Part shown: in pieces, positions 10,344 to 20,930 of the stretch
How the letters are laid out: the number at the start of each line of letters is the position of its first letter
Numbering within the stretch: the first letter of the stretch is position 1
Source of the DNA: Eulemur rufifrons
Lineage: Eukaryota > Chordata > Mammalia > Primates > Lemuridae
DNA: 64,000 bases
Direction: 5' to 3'
NCBI RefSeq assembly: GCF_041146395.1
Contig: NC_090996.1
Location: forward strand, 27,676,738 to 27,740,737
Notes under the pieces: model-generated
What the model saw: the letters and a program-made list of their open reading frames with translations, nothing else
Database searches by the model: none
Told to the model about the DNA's origin: nothing
Program-made: the position numbers and the translations under genes

Positions 10344-11526
10344 AGAAGTAGTGTGAAACTTATATGCTGAAAAACTACAAAATATTGTTGAAAGAAAATT
10401 AAAAAGACCCAAATAAATGGAAAAATGCCACGTTTAAGGATGGGAAGACAATTATTATTAAGATGACAATACTTCTCAAATTGATTTGCAGATTGTAACT
10501 GCTTATCAGAATCCTAGTTATCGTCTTTACAGCATTGACAAGGTAATCCTAAAGTTTATATGAAAATTTAACGAATCCAGAGAACGCAAATTAATCTTGA
10601 AAAAGAAGAACAAAATGGGAGGACTCACACTACCCAATTCTAATAATTCTGTAATACCTATACAAAGCTACAGCAATCAAAAGACTATATGAGATGACAG
10701 ATATGTTAATCTGCTTCACTGTAAGAACCATTTTACTATCTATACACATTCCATAAAATCATGTTATAAACCTCAAATATATACAATAAAATTTATTTTT
10801 TTAAAAAAGATAGTATGGAATTGGCATAAGGATACTTAGATCAATGAAAAAGAATTAAAAGTCCAGAAATAAACCCTCACATTCATGGTCAACTGATTTT
10901 CCACAAGGATGCCAAGACGATTCAACGGGGAAAGAATGGTCTTTTCAACAAACAAGACTGAAACAAGTAGATCCACGTGCAAAATAACGAAGTTTGGGCA
11001 TCTTCCTTCTACCATGCCCAAAATCTACCTCCAAATGCATCACAGAACTGAAGGTAAGAGCTAAAACTATAAAACTGTTAGAAGAAAACAGGAATAAATC
11101 TCTGTGACCCTGGGTTAGGTAAAGCTTCCTTAGATATGACAGAAGAAAGCACAAGCAACAAAATATACATTGGAATTCATCAATATTAAAAACTAAACAA
11201 TAAATAACCCAATAACCCAGAAATAATCCAATTTAAAAATGGGAAAAGATCTGAATAGACATTTCTCCAAAGAAGATGCACCAAGGCCAATGAGCACACG
11301 GAAAGATGCACGACATCAGTAGTCTCCAGGGAGGCACAAATCAATACACAAAGTGATACCACTTCACACCCACTAGGGTGGTTAGGAGCAAAAAGATGAT
11401 AATACGTGTTGGTAAGAATGTGGAGAAATTAGAACCTTCGTACATTCCTGGTGGGAATGTAAAGTGACGCAGTCAGTTTGGAAAACAGTTTGACAGTTCC
11501 TCAAAATGTTAAACACAGTTACCATA

Positions 11527-11880
11527 TGCTACGGTCCAAATGTTTGTGTCCCCCCCCCATCCCAATTCATGTTAATCCCCAAGGTGATGGTAGCGGGAGG
11601 GACGGTCTTTGGGAAGCGATGCAGTCATGAGGGTGGCACGCTCATGAATGGGATTAGTCCCCTTAGAAAAGAAGCCCCAGAGAGCTAGCTGGCCTCTTGC
11701 ACCACGAGGACACGGCTGTAAGGCACCATCTATGAACCAGGAAACAAGCCCTCCCCAGACACCCAATATGCCAGCACCTTGATCTTGGACTTCCCAGCCT
11801 CCAGCAGAGGGGGAAATGAATTTCTGTTGTTCATAAGCCACGTAGCTTATGGTATTTTGTTATGGCAGCCTGAATAGACA
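11527..11880 (+). mobile_element. Solo LTR of the MaLR (MST-like) ERVL group
   Basis: The element is 354 bp, starts TGCTACGGTCC and ends GAATAGACA, with the canonical TG...CA ends. A perfect 5-bp target duplication CCATA flanks it (11522-11526 and 11881-11885), and removing it restores the L1 reading 'ccatatgacccagcaat'. Internal words such as 'gggattagtccccttagaaa' and 'cttgatcttggacttcccag' are typical of MSTA/MSTB. No internal retroviral genes remain. Confidence 0.85.
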
Positions 11881-12016
11881 CCATATGACCCAGCAATGCC
11901 AATCTTTGACAGAATGAGAATGAAATGAAATGGAAAAAAAAGGAAAACATATGTCCACCCAAAACCATTCATAGTAGGATTGTTCCTTAAAACCAAACAA
12001 TGGAAACAGCTCAAAT

Positions 12017-12107
12017 GTCTCCCATCCAAGTACTAACCAGGCCTGACCCTGCTTAGCTTCTGAGATCAGACAAGATTGGGCGTGTTCAGGGTGGTGTAGC
12101 CACAGAC
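12017..12107 (-). pseudogene. 5S rRNA retropseudogene, 3'-truncated and without a poly-A tail
   Basis: On the minus strand the segment starts GTCTGTGGCTACACCACCC and runs to ATGGGAGAC, about positions 1-91 of the 121-nt 5S rRNA, with roughly ten substitutions; at least half are CpG decay. The internal A-box region (AAGCTAAGCAGGGTC) is unchanged and the C-box region is cut at its end. L1 words repeat on both sides (GCTCAAATGTC at 12009-12019, ATCTAAAATGCC at 12108-12119), which fits an insertion with a target duplication. Expression is unlikely because the 3' part of the internal promoter and the terminator are missing. Confidence 0.9.
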
Positions 12108-12195
12108 ATCTAAAATGCCTATCAAATGAGGAATGGACAAGCAAAATACGGCATACCCACACAAGGGAATACTATTTGATGGTAAAAAGGAAGAA

Positions 12196-12500
12196 CAGTA
12201 ACTCCCCCCATCTGCAGGGGTATGTTCCCAAACTGCAGGTGCATGCCTGAAACCGCGGGCAGCACCAAATCTGATATATACTATGTTTTTTCCTACACAT
12301 TCCCTATACTTATGATAAATTTTAATTTATAAATTAGGCACAGTAAGAGATTAACAACAAAAACTAACAATAAAATAGAACAATTATAATATACTGTGAT
12401 AAAAGTTATATGACTGTGGTCGATTTCTCTGAAAATGTCCTATTAAACTGTACCATAACAGAAACCACAGGCAGCAGAACCAAGGACAAGGGGGCCGCTG
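12196..12500 (+). mobile_element. Tigger-type non-autonomous DNA transposon inside the L1
   Basis: The left end CAGTAACTCCCCCCATCTGC and the right end (reverse complement of GGACAAGGGGGCCGCTG) form imperfect terminal inverted repeats. Internal words such as 'tttataaattaggcacagta' and 'taaaatagaacaattataat' belong to this class. Removing it restores L1 sequence across the junction (aaaaggaagaa / ctaatacaagctgtg). No transposase frame is present. Confidence 0.75.
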
Positions 12501-12836
12501 TACTAATACAAGCTGTGACACAAACGAACCTTGAAAACATCATCCTTCTGTGAATCACAAAAAGACTTCGAAGTGCACGATTCAGTTTATATAAAATTTT
12601 TAGAACAGGCCAACCTATAGATACAAAAAGTGGATTAGTGGTTGCCTAGGGCCGGTGTTAGGGAGAAATGGGGACTGGCGGCTAAGAGGTACTGAGTTTC
12701 TCTCTGGGGTGATGGAAATGTTCTAAAATTGGTTGTGGTGATGGTTGCACAATTATGTGAATATATTAAAAACTGCTGAATTTTATATTTTAAAAGGGTG
12801 AATTATCTGATATGTGAATCATATCTCAACTATTAA

Positions 12837-13199
12837 AAAGGAATGAAGTTCTGACATATGCTGTGATGTCAACGAACCCTGAAAATATTCTGCTAAGAAG
12901 CTAGTCACGAAAGACTACATATTGTATTACTGTATTGACATGAAATGTTCAGGATGGGCACATCCATAGCGAGAGAAAGCAGATTAGTGGTTGCCAGGGG
13001 GCGAGGGTGGAGGGTTTGATGGGAAGTAATAGGGTGACTGCCAAGTGGTTCAGGGATTCTTTTGGGGGTGACAGAAATGTTCTAGAATTGATAGTGGTGG
13101 TGGTTGTACAACTCTGTGACTATACTAAAAGCCAAGGAACTGCATATTTTAAATGGTGAGAGTGTGTGGTATGTGAATTACATCTCAATAAAGCTGTTA
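12837..13199 (+). repeat. Second tandem copy of the L1 3' terminus
   Basis: A first L1 3' end closes at about 12836 with 'catatctcaactattaaaaa'. The sequence then restarts at 'ggaatgaagttctgacatat' and runs through the same 3' UTR to 'ctcaataaagctgtt'. The two copies align over about 350 bp once the Tigger element in the first is removed. Confidence 0.75.
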
Positions 13200-13220
13200 A
13201 AAAAAAAAAAAAAAAAAAAA

Positions 13221-13490
13221 GAACAGGCACATGACCCAGGCAGAACAACGACATCTAACCCCAGGACTTCCGCTGGAACCACGGGGAAGGAGCAGCTCTT
13301 CCTGCCGGGGGTGCCGCGAGCAGGATGCCAGCCTGGGCCTGTCAGGGGCTCGTCTCGAAGAAAGCCTGAGAATGAAGCCAGCACAGAGGAAAGCGAGGGA
13401 GAGAGGAAGGGACAGAGGGAAAGACCGAGTTCTGATGAAACCTACCATCAACCCTGCTCTTTGCACATAAATCAAGCCCCTCTCGTGCCT
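13221..13490 (+). repeat. Right part of the old repeat interrupted by L1
   Basis: It continues from 'ggcacatgacccaggcagaa' through 'gagaatgaagccagcacaga' to 'gttctgatgaaacctacca'. It is the partner of 10220-10343; a related copy lies at 17870-18390. Confidence 0.55.
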
Positions 13491-14035
13491 TTGCCTGTCG
13501 GGGAGGATTTTTGCTCAGCTCCTCTGTGAGATTTTCGTTCTTCCTGGGCGTCCTCCAATCACTGTTCCGGTCACAGACCCTCCTTTCCTGGGCTTCCCAC
13601 CCTGGGCCCACCTGGCCCCCGCGTCCCCACGTGCCAAGGCACGGGCTCATCTCAACAGCCTCTCCTCCTTCCCGCCCGGCAGCCACGCAGTGGCGCCTCC
13701 TTCCAGCCAAAAACACTTCCCCACCTGGGCTGCACCTGGAGCAGGGCTCCGTAACTCGGCTGCTTAAAAATAAACATGGGTTGTGTTATTTCCACCAAGT
13801 TCTTCCCACCCTATTAATTATTTATCCAGCACCTGCTTCACAAAAAGGAATTTGGCAGGGAAGGAACAGGGAGAAGAGCCTGGAAGGAGTGAGGCGGCTC
13901 AGAACAGCAGCGATGGGTGGTGGCACTCCGCAGGGCAGAGCGACAGGTGTGGGAGCAGTGAGGGTGACGTGGGATCGGGGCTGGGGGGAACGGCAGAGTC
14001 CTCCCTGTGGCCGTGGTGACACCCATCAGTACTGG
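13491..14035. other. Unique GC-rich intron
   Basis: Nothing is recognised. Open frames here have no splice or family support. Confidence 0.4.
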
Positions 14036-14410
14036 TCAGAATGATGTTTTAAAATTCATGACACAGGATACGCAGGTTTCGAAACAAAAGCACTTAATAT
14101 TTAAACGCAGTTATCAGAACTGCAGTGTAGCAATGCGAGCGCTTCCTTGCTGATGCATTAAGTAACAAGATCTAGTGGCAGGTCTAATCGCTACTGTGAT
14201 TTCAGAGCAGTGACCTTTAACGGTATTTGGAGACATTTGCAGCAACTGTACTGTGACACAAAAATACATGCGTGTGGTTGACTTCCATTGGCAGCAAAGT
14301 CGCAGATACTGCGACTATTACTGGCGTGTTGCCCAAGTTCACATTTGCAGTTCTTGTGTCAGGTGGAGGTAGCGAGAATAAAAGCATCATTCCTCTTCAC
14401 CGATCACCCG
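14036..14410. other. Conserved-looking AT-rich non-coding segment
   Basis: The segment is repeat-free, with long AT-rich words (TTTAAAATTCATGACAC, CTGATGCATTAAGTAAC) and unusually retained CpGs (GCGAGCGC at about 14136). It resembles conserved non-coding DNA by eye only. Confidence 0.25.
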
Positions 14411-14569
14411 AATTTCATCCTCAGACCCCAGGACGAGAAGTCCCAGGCTAGAAGCTCAGGCTGAGCTGAGCCAGCCACTCCGAGCCGCAGGTTCCCTGCC
14501 CACCGTGGGGACGTGATGACAGTCAGGAGCAGGTGGTGGCATTAAAGGGCATTTTGGTCGGGAAATCCC

Positions 14570-14815
14570 ACAGGCTACCTCGGCCTAGCAACCACCAGCA
14601 CGAGCAGTTCCTGATCACGCCCTGTGGGCCAGGCCACGCTCTAAGCCTGTTCCCTGTGTCACCTCACTTCATTCGCACAGCAGACTCAGGAGGGAGATGC
14701 CATCATCTTGACACTTGAGGACACCAAGGCATAGCGAGGTGACATGCTGGTCTACACTGGAGTCAGGATCCAAACCCAAGTACACCGACCCCAAGGCCCT
14801 CCTCTGCTGCCTCTC
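14570..14815 (-). repeat. MIR SINE, antisense
   Basis: 'gggccaggccacgctctaag', 'tcaggagggagatgccatca', 'gaggacaccaaggcatagcg' and 'gtcaggatccaaacccaagt' follow the reversed MIR order. Confidence 0.65.
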
Positions 14816-15294
14816 ACCGCCCCTGCTCGGTGGTCCCAAGGGAGGTAAATGCCCGGAGGAAGCCAAGAGAAACTGAGTCAGACTTTATTTCGAGCCGGAG
14901 CCTCAGTTCCAAACCTCACACACCTGTATGGAGCACAGCGTCACCTGCTGGGCTCAGAGGAGGTCCCAAGCCTGGACACAAAGCGGAACATCAGTTTTCA
15001 CCAAGAACTAGAATTTCTCCATTTCCGTGACAGGAAGAGCCATACAGGTCACAAAGAGAGGGAGCGTATGACCCCGTCTCTAGCGCGCAGCTGGCCAGGT
15101 CTGCCTCTCCCCTGCTGCCGGCTCTGCCTGGACACTCCTGCCGTGTTGCGTCCAGGCTAACGACGGCACATCCTCCATGTGTCAGCGTACAGGTCCCCGC
15201 CTGGACCCTTGACTAAACAGGGTCCTCTCTGTCACAGCTCCCTGCACCACTGCCACACCAAAACTTGGCACCACGTGAAAGTATCTTTACTTAT

Positions 15295-15402
15295 GGGTTT
15301 ACCTGTTGAATGTCTGCCTCAGCTAGGCTGAAAGTTCCACGAGGGCGGGGACCACATCCATTTTTTCACCACTGTCTTAAACACAACTGTTGAGTGAATC
15401 TT
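15295..15402 (+). repeat. L2 LINE 3' end
   Basis: 'gaaagttccacgagggcggg', 'accacatccattttttcacc' and 'acaactgttgagtgaatc' match the L2 3' end. Confidence 0.7.
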
Positions 15403-15664
15403 AATGAAGAGCACACAGGAAGAAAAGGAAGCAGCAAGGGGTTGAGTCCTGCCTGCTTCTGGAAACTTCCAGCTTTAGCCTGGGAGGTGAGACAAGACAC
15501 GGGCACATCCCGATGTGCCAACATAACACGTGACTCTGCCCACAGCAGGTGTGGCTCGGAGCCCGACAATCTGACAACTGCGCAATCTGCTTCCTTAGAG
15601 GGGAGGAAGGAAACGGGGAAGAGCCTGTTGGAGCCAGACAGTGACCATAAAAATGACACGGAGT

Positions 15665-15835
15665 GGTCTTCTCAAACTGTCACATGTGCACAGCTCATCT
15701 GGGGCCTGTCAAATGTGCACATCTTGATTCAGCCAGTCTGGGTGGGGCCTGAGATTCTGCGTGTCTAATGAGCTCTCAGGTGAGGCCGATGTCACTGGCC
15801 CACAGGACACACTTTCAGTAGGAAGGTCTTCAGAA
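15665..15835 (+). repeat. MER5A-type hAT MITE
   Basis: It begins 'ttctcaaactgtcacatgtg', has 'cttgattcagccagtctggg' in the middle and 'gagctctcaggtgaggccga' towards the end, the MER5A order. Confidence 0.7.
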
Positions 15836-15999
15836 AGAATGGGAAGGAGGTAGAATTCCAAAACCATTCTTTGACATACTTTCATCATTCATCTCAAGCC
15901 ACATGTTGGCTGGAAAGCCCGGCACCGACTCGTGACCACATCTGCCATACTCCTGGCTCCTCCACGTAATGGCACGAGGTTGAGAGCAAACGGGCCTGT

Positions 16000-16110
16000 G
16001 GAGGTTGCAGCAGAGAAGTGGAAGCCCTCGTCTCGGCTTGCTGAACACCTACACACCTCGCTGTGTGACCTGGAGCAAGTTACTTGCTCCCTATGTGTGG
16101 TCCCCGGTCA
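16000..16110 (+). repeat. MIR SINE fragment
   Basis: 'tcgctgtgtgacctggagca' followed by 'agttacttgctccctatgtg' matches the MIR core. Confidence 0.6.
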
Positions 16111-16265
16111 CCAGCCTACAGACCGGCACTATCCAAGGGCCTTTCAGAAATGCAGGCTGCAGGGTTCCCCCTTGAGATCCTAACTCACCAGGTGTGGAGC
16201 GTGGCCTGACCATCTGGCTTTGCTAGAACCCCAGTGATCCGGGCACGCGTCCAGAGCGGACACCA
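16111..16265 (+). repeat. MER5A-like hAT fragment
   Basis: 'cagaaatgcaggctgcaggg' and 'gagatcctaactcaccaggt' are MER5A-like. Diverged. Confidence 0.5.
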
Positions 16266-17229
16266 TCAGAGGAATGCAAGTGGTGGAGGAACTGTCTGTG
16301 GTGCTGACCGGTGGCAAGTGACGTGGCCTAAATATAGACGGAGGGAGGATCCTCGGGAGGAAATAATTTACCACTTCGTTTGAGAATCTGGGAAAGACGC
16401 AGCCATCTTTTACCCTGCTTGGGTGCTGGCATTACCGGCACACCCGTCGGCCACCTGGAGCACAGAAGTGCAGCCTACCACACCGGAAAAGAGAAAACAG
16501 TTGTGTTCAGTTATTTCCAAAACCAATGCATCTGAGGCATCTGCAAGAGTCTCCAAAACAGTGGGAAAGGCGTGATCTACAGCTCTTCAGACCTGGCTGA
16601 ACACAATGGTATCACTGAGGGAAATGCTCCACGTAGCAAAACCATTTTTCATTTGCTGCTCCAGTTTGAAGAATGTCTGGGCGAAACTCGAGTTTGTGCT
16701 TTCTTCTGGGATTTCCCACAGGAGGAGGGGGGAGTGAACACAGGGCGAGGGGAGAAGATAAAAGGCGGAAATGAGAATTAAGCAGAATGCCAGGTCTGCC
16801 TGGATGGCTCATCTTTCCAGTTTCCCAAAAAGATTTATGTGCCTGTCCAAAACCAACTATGGCTCCATTACCCGGCATGCAAAGCAAGCCACTGCTGATA
16901 CCAAGTAGCAGAAGGTCAAGTCCGAATGACAGTTCACTGCTAGCTTCTGAAAAGCCGACCACCTCTCTACTTGTACCCTTGTCTTTCAAGGGGAGCCAAA
17001 TAATTTGGCTCTGGTTGGCAACTGTGGGCAAATACATTGTTTTAAAAAAAAATTTTTTTAAGTAAAAATTCTGTGCTGTTCACTTTATAACTTAAAACTC
17101 CTATGGCCTGGGTCACCTTTCCAAGGACAGATCTAGAGTTAAATCTCTTTGTAACTGTTCTATATTATTTAGAGATTATTATAAGTTACCTCTAATTTGT
17201 TTATATGTACATTATCTGCTTTCCCTCCC

Positions 17230-17345
17230 ACCCCCACATTGTAAGCCCATGTAAATGGAGCCCTTGTTTATTTAATTCTCTGCTGTATTTTCAGCGGCTG
17301 ACACACAGTAGGTGCCGAAGGAAGATTTGTTGAATGAATAAATAA
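17230..17345 (+). repeat. L2 LINE 3' end
   Basis: 'cattgtaagcccatgtaaat', 'ctgacacacagtaggtgccg' and 'gatttgttgaatgaataaat' are the classic L2 3' tail. Confidence 0.8.
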
Positions 17346-17489
17346 TGATGTTCCTCTTGATATGTTTGTAGCCCTCTGTGCATTTACTGGGCCAGTCTCC
17401 CCTGCTACTGGTCATTCTCCACACTGCTTCCCAAGTGAGCATTTTTTTAAAAAATGCAAAAACATTTTTTTAAACTATGCCACTTTTTT

Positions 17490-17835
17490 TTTCTTTTGCT
17501 TTCAGGATGAAAGTCCAAACTCCTTAGCTAAGCACGCAAGGTTACTGGCCCTGCCTGGCTCTTCCGCCTCACCTGCTAATGAACACACATGTGTACCCGC
17601 TGCTAGTGGCACATGCCATTTGCTCAGTAGGCATGGTGGGCCTGAGGAGGTCCATGAGCTCTGCTTTCAGAAGTGCCATTTCCTCTGCCTAGAGCTCTCC
17701 CACCTCACCCAACAGCTGAATCCTGCTCATCCCTCAAGACGGAATTCCAGTAGCACCTCTGTTCTGAAGCTTCCCTGACCTCCCTCTTGCCCTTCTGCCC
17801 CTGGGCTGGCTCCCTTGTTTTGCCTACTCACTACC
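17490..17835 (+). repeat. L2 LINE body
   Basis: 'gatgaaagtccaaactcctt', 'cctctgcctagagctctccc', 'ctgctcatccctcaagacgg' and 'ctgaagcttccctgacctcc' run in L2 order. Confidence 0.8.
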
Positions 17836-17869
17836 CATGTCGTTTTCTTCTGACAGTTGCTTTCATCGG

Positions 17870-18390
17870 GGAAGCAACCTTCTCCCACTCTCAGTCCATG
17901 GGATTTGGACAGGATTTACTCACGCCTTTACCCAGGGATGAGTACATGACCAGGACAAACACAGTTGCTGTGACTGGTCCTGGGACAGGCGCAGAACTCA
18001 GCTGGGTCAATGACTGTCAGCACTGAGACCAAAAACTAGGAAAACAACTTGCTCTTTCTGCCCAAGTTGCTTAGTTGATACAGTGAAAGCCTAAAGGGGG
18101 GAGACCAGCTTTGCTGTGAGAGGGGAGCCAGCCTGCCTAACAAAGAAGCCAACTCAGAAAATGCAGGCATAGAAAGAAATGGGCACTTGAATAACACGCA
18201 AGAGTCTGAGCACACGAGAAAGAGACTGGCCAAGATACAGATGTCTGGTGATATCACTGAGCTCCTGGATCCAGCCATTCCTGAAGTCATCCCCAAGCCT
18301 CTCAGTTACACAAGCCAACAAATTCTCTTCTTAAATTAAAAAATAGTTTAATTTTGGTTTTGTCACATGCAGTGGAAAACATCCTAGATG
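17870..18390 (+). repeat. Old interspersed repeat, same family as the L1-split one
   Basis: 'gactggtcctgggacaggcg', 'atcactgagctcctggatcc', 'ctctcagttacacaagccaa' and a terminal 'catcctagatgatac' are seen. I know the pattern but do not assert a family name. Confidence 0.5.
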
Positions 18391-18454
18391 ATACATTCTC
18401 CCCTGTGCTGCCACAGACGCTGATTTAATCTCCCCCATAGCACTTACTGGGGGT

Positions 18455-18565
18455 CCTAACCTATGTGAACTCCCTGAGGGCAGAAAATGTGTCTTGCTCA
18501 TCTCTGTAGCCACAAGACTTGGTATATCATAGATACCAAATAAAGGTCTGTGAAATGAAAAAAAT
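18455..18565 (+). repeat. L2 LINE 3' end
   Basis: 'gaactccctgagggcagaaa', 'gtgtcttgctcatctctgta' and 'taccaaataaaggtctgtga' match the L2 3' end. Confidence 0.75.
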
Positions 18566-18899
18566 GTAGGAATGTTTACTGGTAATTAATGAAGCTTTTC
18601 ATTTACTTTGTTTTACTTTAAGGGCCTTTCTGCCAAGAATGCAGATGCCTCAGGATCTTGGCTGCCGCCACTTGGCTCTACTCCCCAGGGCACTGGTCGT
18701 TTAGTCTTGTTTAAAGTCAGAGATCATGGAGATAGCAGGGCCAAGCAGGTGAGAAAGTCCATGGCCCAGGATCCTACCACTACCACATGATTTGCTCGCC
18801 TGGTTAATCGCCATATGCGTCTTGGGACCCCTCCCTGCACAGGAGAGGGGCTGGAGCACTTGGATGTGAAGAATCCAACCCGTGTCTGAAGCTGCCCAT

Positions 18900-19025
18900 T
18901 TCCGCGCAGAAGCTTTGCTCATGCTGTCCCTTCCCTGACTGGAATGCCCTTCCCTTCCTTGTCTATTTAAGTCTTCAAAGCTCAGATGAAAAAATTACCC
19001 CCTCCAAGGCTACCTTCAACTCCCC
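18900..19025 (+). repeat. L2 LINE body fragment
   Basis: 'tgactggaatgcccttccct' and 'aagtcttcaaagctcagatg' are characteristic L2 words. Confidence 0.75.
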
Positions 19026-19216
19026 AGGGTGACAAATTCAAAAGCCATCAGGGCCGAGGAAGTGAGAGAAGCAGGGCAGGCTGGTGACCTGGGGAGCACA
19101 CACCTTAGCTAAGGCCCAGATTCTGTCCAGCATCTAACAACTGTTGCAACAGGAACATGTGAGATAAAGAGGAAGACCAGCCTCACTTGCCGGGAAGGCT
19201 GTGTACTCTGAGATGT

Positions 19217-20098
19217 AGACCTGGGCTCATCATCACCACCACTGCCACCACCTTCATCAGCACCCACCATCACCATCATCATCACCACCACCACCACCAT
19301 CACCACCATCACCATTACCACCAGGACCGCCATCACTACCACCACCACCGCCCCTACCACCATCACCACCACCATCATCATTACCACCAGGACCGCCATC
19401 ATTACCACCACCACCACCACCATCACCACCACCATCATCATTACCACCAGGACCGCCATCATTACCACCACCACCACCACCATCACCACCACCATCATCA
19501 TTACCACCAGGACCGCCATCATTACCACCACCACCGCCCCTACCACCACCGCCATTACCACCATCACCACCACCATCATCATTACCACCAGGACCGCCAT
19601 CATTACCACCACCATCACCACCATCACCACCACCATCATCATTACCACCAGGACCGCCATCATTACCACCACCACCGCCCCTACCACCACCGCCATTACC
19701 ACCATCACCACCACCATCATCATTACCACCAGGACCGCCATCATTACCACCACCATCACCACCATCACCACCACCATCATCATTACCACCAGGACCGCCA
19801 TCATTACCACCACCACCGCCCCTACCACCACCGCCATTACCACCATCACCACCACCGCCATTACCACCATCACCACCACCGCCATTACCACCATCACCAC
19901 CACCATCATCATTGCCACCAGGACTGCCATCATTACCACCACCACCGCCCCTACCACCACCGCCATTACCACCATCACCACCACCGCCATTACCATCATC
20001 ATTACCACCAGGACCGCCATTATTACCACCACCACCTTTACCACCATCACCACCACCACCATCACCACCACCGCCATTACCACCACCACCACCACCAC
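19217..20098 (+). repeat. ACC/GGT trinucleotide array with 60/81-bp higher-order units
   Basis: About 880 bp consist almost only of the triplets CAC, CAT, TAC and their frame shifts. A marker (CCAGGACCGCC) recurs at 19321, 19387, 19447, 19507, 19588, 19648, 19729 and 19789, with variants at 19918 and 20008. Every interval is a multiple of three: 66, 60, 60, 81, 60, 81, 60, 129, 90. The marker CCGCCCC recurs at 19348, 19534, 19675, 19816 and 19945, giving a 141-bp (60+81) higher-order repeat. All three phases on both strands are therefore largely free of stops and produce artefactual His-, Pro-, Val/Met- and Gly/Asp-rich frames. In the SNX29 transcript (minus strand) it reads as GGU repeats, which could fold into two-tier G-quadruplexes. 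Confidence 0.95.
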
Positions 20099-20404
20099 AA
20101 AACACAAGCCATGTCTCAGGCAGAATGTGGCCTGTGAGCTGCCAGCTGACAACCTCTGCACTGGGACTTTGTCCGTGCCCTGTTTTAGGAGGCTCACACT
20201 GGAGAGCATGGTCACCTATGAGTGAGTCTGACCTTTCTTCAAGCCCCCATCTGCCAGGTTGGGCTCCACGTCCCCATGTCCACTAACTCCCCTCTCATAG
20301 ACTCCTTAAGGGCTCTGTGTCCCCTCAAACGTCACCGGCACCCACTGCAGCCGTTCTGCCAACACCCTCTCATGGGTCTCCCTGGGGCACTGATGCCACC
20401 CAGC

Positions 20405-20500
20405 TGTCCTCCACAGGCAGTGACATCTTCAAAATAGCAATCGGACCTTGTCTCTCTAATGCTTAAAATAATTCACCGGTTCCTCCCCTGCCAGCACAGA
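20405..20500 (+). repeat. L2 LINE body fragment
   Basis: 'gcttaaaataattcaccggt' corresponds to the L2 'ctgcttaaaacccttcaatgg' region. Confidence 0.55.
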
Positions 20501-20539
20501 CACACACACCATGTTTAGACAAATAAATAACCACATGCA

Positions 20540-20800
20540 CAAAATGTGCTAACGCCATAAAGGGAAAAACAAGAGGCCAAGAAAGCACAGGACGGAGGGA
20601 GCCGACTTATTCTGCACAGGTGGGAGAGGATTCTCTGAGGAGGCAGAATTCAAGCTGAGATGTGACACAGGAGAAAGATGTGGCCACAGGAAGGGCGAGG
20701 GACGAAGTATTCTAGAAGGAACTGTATGTGCAAAGGTCCTGAGGCAAGAAAGAGCTTGAGGGTTGGAGATTTAGGAGGGAGACCTGCATTGTCACATGAG
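20540..20800 (-). repeat. L2-associated repeat, antisense
   Basis: 'tgaggaggcagaattcaagc' and 'tgcaaaggtcctgaggcaag' are typical of the repeat that extends antisense L2 3' ends. A related copy is at 27560-28330. Confidence 0.5.
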
Positions 20801-20804
20801 GTGA

Positions 20805-20930
20805 GGCGGGGATGCTAATTCCTCGGCCACCAGGATGCCGAGAAGATTAGATGAGAACGTGCAGGCGAAGTCCCGGCACTACGCCTGGCGTGTAGTTAGC
20901 ACGCGATAAACGGCCACTTTTCTTGTTAAC
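20805..20930 (+). repeat. MIR SINE 3' fragment
   Basis: 'gaagattagatgagaacgtg' and 'gtagttagcacgcgataaac' match the MIR 3' region. Confidence 0.55.

Larger units (their letters stand above)
10344..13220 (+). mobile_element. 5'-truncated L1 (old L1M-like) carrying three later insertions
   Basis: The sequence follows the 3' part of L1 ORF2 and the 3' UTR: 'tgctgaaaaactacaaaata', 'gaaaacagtttgacagttcc', 'gtggttgccagggggcgagg', 'catctcaataaagctgtt'. It ends in 22 A residues at 13199-13220. Target-site duplications of about 17 bp flank it (10326-10343 and 13219-13235). The reading frame is destroyed by stops and insertions. Nested inside are a solo LTR, a 5S pseudogene and a Tigger-type element, and the terminal about 350 bp occurs twice in tandem. 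Confidence 0.85.

Noticed and set aside
12017..12107. A functional 5S rRNA gene
   Set aside because: About 30 bases of the 3' end, including part of the internal control region and the terminator, are missing.
19109..20286. Long open frames across the ACC/GGT array (His-rich 316 codons on plus; Val/Met-rich 368 and Gly/Asp-rich 282 codons on minus)
   Set aside because: The array contains almost only codons from CAC, CAT, TAC and their shifts, so stops are absent in several phases at once. There is no family similarity, splice support or flanking coding sequence.
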